The notes under the pieces: generated by a model | Seen by the model: only the letters and a program-made list of their open reading frames with translations | Database searches by the model: none | What the model was told of the DNA's origin: nothing | In this document: piece by piece, positions 1 through 7,339 of the stretch | Numbering within the stretch: the first letter of the stretch is position 1 | Layout: every line of letters starts with the position of its first letter | Assembly (NCBI GenBank): GCA_023400335.1 | Contig: JAEXFF010000132.1 | Span: forward strand, 1-11,770 | Source of the DNA: Bacteroidota bacterium | GTDB lineage: Bacteria; Bacteroidota; Bacteroidia; Bacteroidales; Marinifilaceae | Reading direction: 5' to 3' | DNA: 11,770 bases | Translations under genes and position numbers: made by a program

Positions 1-1
1 T

Positions 2-577
2 ACCTACGGTATTGAGAAAGGGATCGTAAACGTTGTGCTGGCCGGTGGTGTCGAACATCTGGTGGAAGCATTGGAAGAAAAAGAAGACGATGTGGAAGAA
101 GGCTGGAGAACTTTACAGGAAGCCCGAATTTCTCCGGCTGACATTGTCGTCGGGATTTCGGCCAGCGGAACAACTCCCTATGTATTGGAAACTATGAAAA
201 AATGCCGGGAATATTCTATTCCTTGCGGTTCAATCGTAGGCAATCCCGATTCTCCTATTTCCAAATATGCAGACTATCCCGTAGAAGTTGTTACAGGTCC
301 GGAATTTATAACGGGTAGTACGCGTATGAAATGCGGTACAGTGCAGAAGATGTTATTTGATATGATCAGTACTACTGTGATGGTTCGTTTGGGAAGAGTG
401 AAAGGGAACCGGATGGTAAATGCCCGGCTAACGAATAATAAACTGGTAGACCGTTCTACCAAAACTTTAATGGCAGAAATGGGGTTGACGGACTATGAAG
501 AAGCCAAAGCACTCATTTTAAAGTGTGGAAATGTGAAAAAAGCCATGGAATATGTTCAGTCCGGTAAAAATATATAA
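2..577 (+). CDS. murQ: N-acetylmuramic acid 6-phosphate etherase MurQ (5' truncated by window edge)
   Basis: MurQ cleaves the lactyl ether of MurNAc-6-phosphate, giving GlcNAc-6-phosphate and D-lactate in the cytoplasm. The reading frame is open from base 2, so the gene begins upstream; 191 residues are visible. The first residues, TYG, match the point just after catalytic Glu83 of E. coli MurQ (PPTYG), which is therefore just outside the window. The second catalytic acid, E. coli Glu114, corresponds to Glu at bases 83-85 in the KEDD stretch. A SIS-domain sugar-phosphate loop (SASGTTPYV) and the family signature GPEFITGSTRMK follow. The protein ends about 20 residues earlier than the E. coli enzyme; as I recall Bacteroidales versions are also short, so this is probably not damage. 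There is no signal peptide-like segment in the visible part. The stop lies 9 bp before the GH20 start, suggesting cotranscription. The GTG at base 35 is not the real start because homology continues upstream of it. Confidence 0.95.
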   Translation, partial: TYGIEKGIVNVVLAGGVEHLVEALEEKEDDVEEGWRTLQEARISPADIVVGISASGTTPYVLETMKKCREYSIPCGSIVGNPDSPISKYADYPVEVVTGPEFITGSTRMKCGTVQKMLFDMISTTVMVRLGRVKGNRMVNARLTNNKLVDRSTKTLMAEMGLTDYEEAKALILKCGNVKKAMEYVQSGKNI

Positions 578-586
578 GAAAGAAAT

Positions 587-2485
587 ATGGGAAAAAACTG
601 TTTGAATCGTATCGGGAGAATCCTTTTGTTGGGTTTGGTAATGGGCGGTTTGCCTTTGTATCTGTCGGCACAGTCTGCCGACCGTAATTTGGGAATAATA
701 CCGGCCCCTTTATCTGTAAATGTCTCTGAGGGGTATTTCCGGTTTACAGATGTAAAAAAGGCTGCTATTCTTTATGAGACGGAAGCGGATTTAGCTAACG
801 CCCGTTTGTTAAGCGATTATTTATTTCGGAATTTCGGTTTGGATATACCTGTGGTAAATAATGCCAGAAAGAAATACAAAGAAACAATTTGTTTCCAATC
901 TTCCGGGACCCAGGAGATGGGAGCTGAGGCTTACTGTCTCCTGGTTACTCCTTCCCGTATAGAAATACGGGGGAAAGAGGCAGGAGGGTTTTATGGTTTG
1001 CAGTCTTTGATGCAAATGTGTTCGGTAGCTTCCGGGAAAGGGGAAGTGAGGGTACCCTGTGTGCAGATCGATGACGCTCCCCGTTTTGCTTACCGTGGTA
1101 TTATGCAGGATGTTGGTTATCATATTTACCCGGTTTCGTTTATAAAACGGCAGATTGATCTGTTGGCAAAGTATAAATTGAATGTCTATCACTGGCATCT
1201 TACTGAAGACCACGGGTGGAGAATAGAGATAAAAAAATATCCGAAACTGACAACGGTGGGAGCTCACAGGGAGCAGACATGTGTCAGTCATTATAACGGG
1301 GAAATGACAGGCTTGGACGGCACTCCCTACGGCGGATTTTATACTCAGGAAGAAGTGAAGGAGATTGTAGCTTATGCTCAGCAACGGCATGTGGAGGTCA
1401 TTCCGGAAATAGAATTACCGGGGCATTCTCTGGCTGCCCTGGCTTCTTACCCCCAACTGGCATGCGGAGAGCAGCCCGGTCCTTTCCGGGTAGCAGAATG
1501 GTGGGGAATATACGAGGATGTTTATTGTGCCGGAAAAGAAGAAACTTTTCGTTTTTTGGAAGATGTATTGACTGAAGTGATGGACTTGTTTCCGGGAAAA
1601 TATATCCATATTGGCGGAGATGAGTGCCCGAAAGAAAGATGGAAAAAGTGTATCTATTGCCAGAAACGGATAGCAGAAGAGGGGTTGAAAGATGAGTTTG
1701 AGTTACAAAGTTATTTTGTAAAACGAATTGAGAAATTCGTCAGTGGAAAAGGACGTAAAATTATCGGTTGGGACGAGATTCTGGAAGGAGGTTTGGCTCC
1801 GGGAGCTACCGTTATGAACTGGAGGGATACGAGTGAAGGAATTAAGGCGGCCCGTCAGCATCACGATGTCATCATGTCTCCCAGTCAATTTATTTATTTC
1901 GATTACATACAGGGGGACCGGGAGCAGGAACCTTTGACAATAGGCTGGGGATATAATCCGACAGAGAAAGTATATGCTTACGAACCGGTTCCGGAACAAT
2001 TGGCTCCTGAGCATCGTCCCTATATCATAGGGGTAGAAGCTCCGTTATGGACAGAACATATGGATACCTACCGGAAAGTGGAATATATGCTGCTGCCGCG
2101 TTTAATGGCTTTATCGGAAATAGCCTGGTCTGTACCGGAAGTAAAGGATTTGAAAAATTTTAAAGAAGAACGGTTGCCTGTACATCTGGCTTGGCTGGAC
2201 ACTGCCGGGATTGTTTATCGGGTTCCGGAGCCCATTGGTATGGAACAGGATACCCTGTACGGAGCCGAATTTACAGTGAGTCTGAAAACTCCGGTGGAAG
2301 GGGGGAAGATCTATTATAATTTTGAAGGACAGGCTCCACGGGAAACAGACTATTTATATGAAAAGCCTTTCCGGGTCATTGTTCCGCAAGGGCAGAAGCG
2401 GGAATTAAAAGCCATTACAGTGGCACCTTCGGGAATGCGTAGTATTGTATCTACGACTGTTTTCATTCATCAGTCGGCTGAATGA
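587..2485 (+). CDS. Secreted GH20 beta-N-acetylhexosaminidase
   Basis: This enzyme removes terminal beta-linked GlcNAc or GalNAc from glycans by substrate-assisted catalysis, probably in the periplasm. The 632-residue protein has a Sec signal (residues 1-28, cleavage near LSA-Q), a GH20b-type N-terminal domain (about 35-165) and a catalytic TIM barrel (about 167-515). Visible active-site features are Arg170 in YRG, the HLTEDHGWR segment at 204-212, His280 in PGH, and the catalytic pair Asp345-Glu346 in HIGGDEC. Aromatic pocket residues are probably Trp395, Trp412, Tyr440 and Trp488. Residues about 545-630 resemble the small beta-sandwich found at the C-terminus of many Bacteroidetes hexosaminidases. 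All core residues are present, so it should be active. It starts 9 bp after murQ with only a weak purine-rich stretch before the ATG. The pairing with MurQ suggests peptidoglycan or amino-sugar glycan salvage, but GH20 specificity cannot be read from sequence alone. Confidence 0.95.
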   Translation: MGKNCLNRIGRILLLGLVMGGLPLYLSAQSADRNLGIIPAPLSVNVSEGYFRFTDVKKAAILYETEADLANARLLSDYLFRNFGLDIPVVNNARKKYKETICFQSSGTQEMGAEAYCLLVTPSRIEIRGKEAGGFYGLQSLMQMCSVASGKGEVRVPCVQIDDAPRFAYRGIMQDVGYHIYPVSFIKRQIDLLAKYKLNVYHWHLTEDHGWRIEIKKYPKLTTVGAHREQTCVSHYNGEMTGLDGTPYGGFYTQEEVKEIVAYAQQRHVEVIPEIELPGHSLAALASYPQLACGEQPGPFRVAEWWGIYEDVYCAGKEETFRFLEDVLTEVMDLFPGKYIHIGGDECPKERWKKCIYCQKRIAEEGLKDEFELQSYFVKRIEKFVSGKGRKIIGWDEILEGGLAPGATVMNWRDTSEGIKAARQHHDVIMSPSQFIYFDYIQGDREQEPLTIGWGYNPTEKVYAYEPVPEQLAPEHRPYIIGVEAPLWTEHMDTYRKVEYMLLPRLMALSEIAWSVPEVKDLKNFKEERLPVHLAWLDTAGIVYRVPEPIGMEQDTLYGAEFTVSLKTPVEGGKIYYNFEGQAPRETDYLYEKPFRVIVPQGQKRELKAITVAPSGMRSIVSTTVFIHQSAE

Positions 2486-2607
2486 AGTAAAATAGTAAAC
2501 GAATAAGGATAAAATAAAAGCTATCGGTTTTTTTACTGTTTTCGGAATCTATTTTAATATAGACTATTATGATTCAGAAATATACAAATAATTTTGATCG
2601 GTTACTT
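2486..2607. other. AT-rich intergenic gap, no convincing signal
   Basis: This 122-bp gap is the longest inside the presumed operon. It contains a run of seven T (2528-2534) without a GC-rich stem before it, so it is not a convincing terminator, and a short imperfect AT dyad at 2549-2562. A TAATTTTG at 2589-2596 matches the Bacteroidetes -7 consensus but has no TTTG at 19-21 bp upstream and would leave almost no leader. Read-through from the GH20 gene is therefore the simpler assumption, with a weak internal promoter possible. Confidence 0.4.
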
Positions 2608-4545
2608 ATGAAACGGAGTTTTATGTTGGGGGTGTTATTTTGGGGATGCTCACTTGCGGTAAATGCCCAATCTGAATATGAGGTGGGTTTTGCCCGGGTG
2701 AGTATAGAGCCCGATCATTCCTTGTTTTCTTTGCCTTTGGCCGGATATGGTTATCCCCGCGAAGGCCGGTTCACATTGGAATGGATAAAAAAGGGTATGG
2801 GAGTTGGTGTTACAGAGATGACCGGGTGTGCCGGTCGTCTCTATGCCCTGAACAGAAACGGCCGTTTATTGAGGCGAAAGAGTGATAAAGGAGGGGAAGA
2901 GTGGACCGTTGTTGGAAAATCTTCAAATTCTTTTTGTCTGCTGGCAAGTTCAGGAAAGGATTTGTATGCCGGTGACCGGGGGGGAAATATCTGGAAAGGG
3001 AAGCCGGATAATTTTCCGGAATCCTGGAAAAAAATAGGTGTTTTACCGGGCATTCAAGCTTTGACTGTGATTAACGGATGTTTTTATGCGGTCTGTGGAG
3101 AAAAAGGTTTATATGAAGGAAAACTGAAAAAAGACGGCTTGGTCTGGGAAAAAATAGGGAAAGCCGGTCAGGTCGTTTCCCTGACGGCTGATGGAAACAG
3201 TTTGTACGCATTGACGGAGGACGGATTATTATGGCAACGCCGTTTGGGGATGAATAAACCCTGGCTGAAGATAGCCTGGCTGAATGGAGCTACCTGTTCT
3301 GTCCGTATGAAACGGATTGCTGTACTGGAAGGAAGACTCTATGGGTTGTCGGAAGAGGAAGCCATTTATATAGCGGACCATAGTAGCTTGCATTCTCTTG
3401 CTGTGAGTGCAGTAGCGATAAGGTCCGGTAAAGAAACGGCCGTAATTGTAGGAATTGACTTAACCGGATTTGATTATTCTTTAGGGGTGGCAGTAAAGGA
3501 AGAGATTACCCGGAAAAGGGGCATTCCGGCTGAGGCCATATTGATTAATGCTTCCCATTCTCATTTTGCACCGGTAGCACAAGCTTTTCCTACATGGGGG
3601 GCTCACCAGCAATTGCCGGATAGTTTATATTTAAATAAGTTTGTAAAAAAAGGAATGGTGGAAGCTATCGAACAGGCATTGGACCATATGGAAAAATCAA
3701 AATTAATTTTTGGGCGTGGGAAGACGGCTATCGGGGCCAACCGGAGTCTTTCCGGAGAAGATGCTGTATACGATCCGGCCTTGGACATCCTTCAGATTCA
3801 GGGGAAAAACCGTAAGGGACTTATATTCCTGACGGGTTGTCATCCTGTATTCCGGAATGAAGGGCGTTCTGGTTATACCATCAGTCCGAATTTCCCGGGT
3901 TATGCCCGCAACCGGATAGAAGAGAAAACCGGAACGGATATGGCCCTGTTTTTGCAAGGTTGTGCCGGAGATATCAATCCCAGGGTATGGGATCCGGTAG
4001 AGACAGGCGTAACTTTAGGGGATGATGTTTTACAGGTGTTAAAGGAGGAAGGTATTCCTCTGAGCGGAAAAATTACTTATGAAATGGATTCTGTTTTATT
4101 ACCGGCCCGGGTGTGGAGTGAAGAAAAGATCCGGCAGTTCCGGGAAGAAAACAGTGGACAGGAAGGGAATGTGGAAGCGGAGAAAAATGTGCGCTGGGCG
4201 GATATGATGCTTGCCCGCTACGCAGCAGGTACTGTTCCGCAATATATGCCTGTTTATATACAAATGATCAATATCGGTAATTGGCAGTTGGTGGGATTAT
4301 CCCGGGAAGCGGTGACACAATACGGGATAGCCATAAAAGCTTTACAGCCGGATAAATGTATATCCGTGCTGGGATATTGCAATGACGTGCCCAGTTATTT
4401 GCCGAACGCCATACATATTCAGGCTGGTACTTATGAGGGATATAATTCTTTTTTCTGGAATGCTCAGCCCTGTCTTTTCCCGGAAAATGTTTTTGATGTT
4501 GTAATGGAAAAAGTCCAAGAAAAATTTAAAAAAAATTTAAATTAA
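2608..4545 (+). CDS. Secreted ceramidase-like zinc hydrolase with inserted beta-propeller (paralog A)
   Basis: The protein has 645 residues and an exported N-terminus (signal about 1-20, VNA-Q). I chose ATG 2608 over the in-frame ATG 2569 because it gives a normal signal peptide and exactly the same spacing (36 residues to the end of ARVSIEPD) as paralog B. Residues 25-58 and 255-640 resemble the neutral/alkaline ceramidase N-terminal domain. Likely metal ligands are His317 and His319 (NASHSHFAP), His412 (GCHPV), Glu567 (LSREAV) and Tyr597 (NDVPSY). Neutral ceramidases carry a nucleophilic Ser in a GDxSP motif; here it is GDINP, with Asn457. Residues about 60-258 hold five repeats of roughly 40 residues with LYAL..dg.LW and W.KIG elements, a predicted beta-propeller. 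The next gene is its paralog, 6 bp away. The fold assignment is fairly firm, but ceramidase activity is doubtful and the substrate is unknown. Confidence 0.8.
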   Translation: MKRSFMLGVLFWGCSLAVNAQSEYEVGFARVSIEPDHSLFSLPLAGYGYPREGRFTLEWIKKGMGVGVTEMTGCAGRLYALNRNGRLLRRKSDKGGEEWTVVGKSSNSFCLLASSGKDLYAGDRGGNIWKGKPDNFPESWKKIGVLPGIQALTVINGCFYAVCGEKGLYEGKLKKDGLVWEKIGKAGQVVSLTADGNSLYALTEDGLLWQRRLGMNKPWLKIAWLNGATCSVRMKRIAVLEGRLYGLSEEEAIYIADHSSLHSLAVSAVAIRSGKETAVIVGIDLTGFDYSLGVAVKEEITRKRGIPAEAILINASHSHFAPVAQAFPTWGAHQQLPDSLYLNKFVKKGMVEAIEQALDHMEKSKLIFGRGKTAIGANRSLSGEDAVYDPALDILQIQGKNRKGLIFLTGCHPVFRNEGRSGYTISPNFPGYARNRIEEKTGTDMALFLQGCAGDINPRVWDPVETGVTLGDDVLQVLKEEGIPLSGKITYEMDSVLLPARVWSEEKIRQFREENSGQEGNVEAEKNVRWADMMLARYAAGTVPQYMPVYIQMINIGNWQLVGLSREAVTQYGIAIKALQPDKCISVLGYCNDVPSYLPNAIHIQAGTYEGYNSFFWNAQPCLFPENVFDVVMEKVQEKFKKNLN

Positions 4546-4551
4546 ACCGAT

Positions 4552-6474
4552 ATGAGATATAAAGTATTTATTTGCGGATTTGTTTTTCTTTTGTTGCAGT
4601 TCAATAGCCGGGCTGACGGCTATCTGGCCGGTACCGCAAGGGTAAGCATAGAACCCGATTCTTCCGTATTTTCTCTTTCTTTAGCCGGATACGGTTATCC
4701 GGGCGAAGGCCGGTTTACACTCAAATGGGAGGAATATGGAAATATCCCCGGAATAAAAGCTTTGTCCGGGAACGATAAATGCTTATTTGCTTTGACATCC
4801 GGGGGAGCATTACAGCAGGGGAAATGGGTGAGGGGACAGTTGAAATGGAACCCTATAGAGAAAGACGCGGACTTTTGTTTTATAGCCGTTTGCCGGCATA
4901 AAATATATGCAATAGACTGTAAAAACCAATTGTGGGTAAAAGCCGTTACCGCTAAAAAATGGAAGAAAATGGAGACAGTCCCTTCACCTAAGGGATTTAC
5001 TGCTTCTGAAGGTAAACTATACTTAGCTACCGATAAAGATGAATTGTGGGAAGGAATTCCGGACCGGGACAATGTGGTATGGAGAAGAATAGGAAGGGCA
5101 GAACAAGTATTGGGTTTAGCAGCGGCAAAAGGTCGTTTATATGCTCTCACTGCCAATCAGATTTTATGGCAACACCCTGAGGGAGAGGTCTATTCTCCCT
5201 GGTTAAAAATCGGATATAAAAATGAATTGAATTGGAAAGAATCTATTTCTCAGATAGCTGTTGCCGCTAACCGTCTTTTTGCTGTAGGGAAAGAGGGAAA
5301 GTTGTACAGGGCTGTTCACAGTACCGAAGGCGGTCTTACTGCCCGGGCATTGGCTTTGACATCCGGAAAAGAAACGGCATTGATAATAACAGCAGACTTA
5401 TGCGGGTTTGATATTTCCCTGATCTCAGAGATAAAAGCGGAGATTGAAGCCCGTACCGGCATACCATCAGAAGCTATTTTAGTAAATGCTTCCCATACAC
5501 ATTTTGCTCCGGTTTCACAGGGGTGGTATACCTGGGCGGAACACAACCAATTGCCGGATACTCTTTATCTGTACGGGATTGTAAAGCCGGGACTGGTAAA
5601 AGCAGCCGTAGAAGCTTTGAAGAATAGGCGGGAGGTTTCTGTTTATTTTGCCCGTACCCATACTTCTATCGGGAGAAACAGAAGTCTTACCGGAGCGGAG
5701 GCTTTATATGATTCCACTTTGGATGTATTGGAAACAGTGGATAAAGAAAACGGGGAGAAAAACGTACTGTTTCTCACCGGATGTCATGCTGTTTTCCGGA
5801 ATGCGGAGGAGGAGGGATGCCGGATCAGTCCGAATTTTCCGGGAGTAGCCCGGCAAATAGTAGAAGCAGCCGGGGTAAAAAACGCTTTGTTTATACAGGG
5901 CTGTGCCGGGGATATCAATCCGGTGCACGATAATCACTGGCAAACCGGAGAAATTTTAGCTGCCGATGTCCAGAAAGCTTTATGCGGGCAATTGACGGAA
6001 ATTCACGGAGAACTTTCCTGGAGTTGGGATTCTGTATTGATTCCGGTAAAGCCCTGGGAGAAAGAAAGGATTGAAAAATTCAGGAAGGAAAACAGTGGTC
6101 AGCCCGGAAATTTGGAAGCGGAGAAAAATGTACGCTGGGCGGATTTTATGCTGAAGCGGTATGAAGAAAACCGGATGCCGGCTTATATGCCGGTATATAT
6201 ACAAACTCTCCGGATCGGTAACTGGAAACTGTTGGGATTGTCCCGGGAAGCCGTAACGGAATACGGTATGGCTATCCGTGATTTGTGGCCCGGTCAACTC
6301 GTTTCAGTTGCTGCTTATTGCAATGATGTGCCGAGTTATCTGCCGACAGATCCGCATATACGGGCAGCGGATTATGAAGGATATGGATCTTTTTTCTGGT
6401 ATGCGCAGCCTGCCTGTTTTCCCGAGCACATACTGAAAACGGTTTTGGAGAAAATAAAAATCAATAATCGCTGA
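4552..6474 (+). CDS. Secreted ceramidase-like zinc hydrolase with inserted beta-propeller (paralog B)
   Basis: This is the tandem paralog of the preceding gene: 640 residues, same architecture. The N-terminus (about 1-21) is a Sec signal, though without an A-x-A site as clean as in paralog A. The ceramidase-like shell covers about 24-58 and 255-635, with His315 and His317 (NASHTHFAP), His412 (GCHAV), Glu566 (LSREAV) and Tyr596 (NDVPSY) as likely metal ligands. Asn456 in GDINP again replaces the Ser of GDxSP ceramidases. The inserted segment, about 60-256, contains five propeller-like repeats; the clearest is around 180-220 (RLYALT, ILWQ, PWLKIG). In a 71-residue C-terminal stretch I count 49 identities with paralog A, but the first propeller repeats are only about a quarter identical. 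It starts 6 bp after paralog A and ends 7 bp before the kinase, so coexpression is likely. The two could act as a heteromer or on related substrates; this is inference. Confidence 0.8.
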   Translation: MRYKVFICGFVFLLLQFNSRADGYLAGTARVSIEPDSSVFSLSLAGYGYPGEGRFTLKWEEYGNIPGIKALSGNDKCLFALTSGGALQQGKWVRGQLKWNPIEKDADFCFIAVCRHKIYAIDCKNQLWVKAVTAKKWKKMETVPSPKGFTASEGKLYLATDKDELWEGIPDRDNVVWRRIGRAEQVLGLAAAKGRLYALTANQILWQHPEGEVYSPWLKIGYKNELNWKESISQIAVAANRLFAVGKEGKLYRAVHSTEGGLTARALALTSGKETALIITADLCGFDISLISEIKAEIEARTGIPSEAILVNASHTHFAPVSQGWYTWAEHNQLPDTLYLYGIVKPGLVKAAVEALKNRREVSVYFARTHTSIGRNRSLTGAEALYDSTLDVLETVDKENGEKNVLFLTGCHAVFRNAEEEGCRISPNFPGVARQIVEAAGVKNALFIQGCAGDINPVHDNHWQTGEILAADVQKALCGQLTEIHGELSWSWDSVLIPVKPWEKERIEKFRKENSGQPGNLEAEKNVRWADFMLKRYEENRMPAYMPVYIQTLRIGNWKLLGLSREAVTEYGMAIRDLWPGQLVSVAAYCNDVPSYLPTDPHIRAADYEGYGSFFWYAQPACFPEHILKTVLEKIKINNR

Positions 6475-6481
6475 AAATATT

Positions 6482-7339
6482 ATGATACTGATAGCAGATG
6501 GAGGATCGACCAAGACTCACTGGTGCGTGACAGGTCGGCATACGGAGACTCGTTTTTTCTTTACGGAAGGATATAATCCCTATTATATTACGGAGAAATA
6601 CCTGGTTACTTCCCTGGAAGAAAGTTTAATCCCCGGTTACAAGTGGGATGATGTTGAAGAAGTCCACTTTTATGGAGCAGGTTGTGCAGAAGATAAATAC
6701 GATTTTATGCGGAATGCTTTGTCCAAAGTGTTCCGGCATGCCCGGATTTTTATAGCTATGGATTTGCTGGCCGCGGCCCGTGCTCTTCTGGGGAGAAATG
6801 CCGGATTTGCAGCCATTCTGGGTACCGGAACGAATAGTTGTTTATACGACGGAAGCCGGATTACGCACAATATTGATTCTTTGGGTTTTATTTTGGGAGA
6901 TGAAGGAAGCGGCGGGTATATCGGAAAAAAATTGATATGTGATTATATACGGGGAGAGATGCCGGCGGAAGTCAGTTCCCGTTTCGGGGAGACCTATGGA
7001 TATACGGCAGATGAACTCATCGACCGGATTTATACCCAGCCAATGGCTAACCGGTTTTGTGCCGGTTTTTGTAAATTTATTACTTCAGATACGACAGCTC
7101 ATCCTTATTTGACAGGAATTGTACGGGAAGCCTTTGAACAACTTTTTGAAAAATTGATTTGCCGGTATCCGGCTTATGCCACTTATTCGTTTAATTGTGT
7201 GGGCTCTGTAGCTTACTATTTCAGGGACATATTGGCGGAGGTAGCGGAAAAATATCATATGGCATTGGGGCGTATCGTTGTTTCTCCGATGGAAGGATTG
7301 GTAGAATATCATACTTTAACGGAAAATCAGAACCGATGA
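6482..7339 (+). CDS. BadF/BadG-type N-acetyl amino-sugar kinase (GlcNAc and/or MurNAc)
   Basis: This ATP-dependent kinase of the ASKHA fold probably phosphorylates GlcNAc and/or MurNAc at O6 in the cytoplasm. The 285-residue protein has no signal peptide. Visible motifs are the phosphate-1 loop DGGSTKTHW (6-14), the likely catalytic base Asp94 in AMDLLAAARAL, the phosphate-2 loop GTGTNS (114-119), GDEGSGGYIG (139-148) and the C-terminal SPMEGLVEYH (268-277) typical of the Bacteroidales subgroup. Length is normal for that subgroup. Related Clostridium MurK acts on both sugars, and Tannerella has a murT-murK-murQ set, so sharing a gene cluster with murQ supports a MurNAc/GlcNAc role; the family alone does not decide substrate. 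It starts 7 bp after paralog B and its stop overlaps the next start as ATGA (7336-7339), which points to translational coupling with the first GH43 gene. Confidence 0.85.
   Translation: MILIADGGSTKTHWCVTGRHTETRFFFTEGYNPYYITEKYLVTSLEESLIPGYKWDDVEEVHFYGAGCAEDKYDFMRNALSKVFRHARIFIAMDLLAAARALLGRNAGFAAILGTGTNSCLYDGSRITHNIDSLGFILGDEGSGGYIGKKLICDYIRGEMPAEVSSRFGETYGYTADELIDRIYTQPMANRFCAGFCKFITSDTTAHPYLTGIVREAFEQLFEKLICRYPAYATYSFNCVGSVAYYFRDILAEVAEKYHMALGRIVVSPMEGLVEYHTLTENQNR

Larger units (their letters stand above)
2608..6474 (+). repeat. Tandem gene duplication (two paralogous copies)
   Basis: Copies 2608-4545 and 4552-6474 are homologous from signal peptide to C-terminus. Some DNA patches remain nearly identical, for example 4173-4203 against 6114-6144, which differ at one base in 31. 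Other parts, notably the propeller-encoding segments, have diverged strongly. The copies are separated by only 6 bp. Confidence 0.9.

Noticed and set aside
821..1390. Long minus-strand open frame within the GH20 gene, and similar antisense frames elsewhere
   Set aside because: They are rich in shadow-frame composition, lack recognisable domains and lie opposite confidently assigned genes.
2528..2534. Run of seven T after the GH20 gene as a possible terminator
   Set aside because: No GC-rich stem-loop precedes it; neighbouring sequence is AT-rich and unpaired.
2589..2596. TAATTTTG matching the -7 promoter consensus upstream of the first ceramidase-like gene
   Set aside because: No TTTG lies 19-21 bp upstream, and transcription would begin only a few bases before ATG 2608.
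2569..2607. Longer N-terminus of the first ceramidase-like protein from ATG 2569
   Set aside because: It adds 13 polar residues before a normal signal peptide, whereas ATG 2608 aligns residue for residue in length with the paralog's start.
7195..7335. Upstream extension of the first GH43 reading frame
   Set aside because: It lies wholly within the kinase gene in another frame; the signal peptide begins at ATG 7336.
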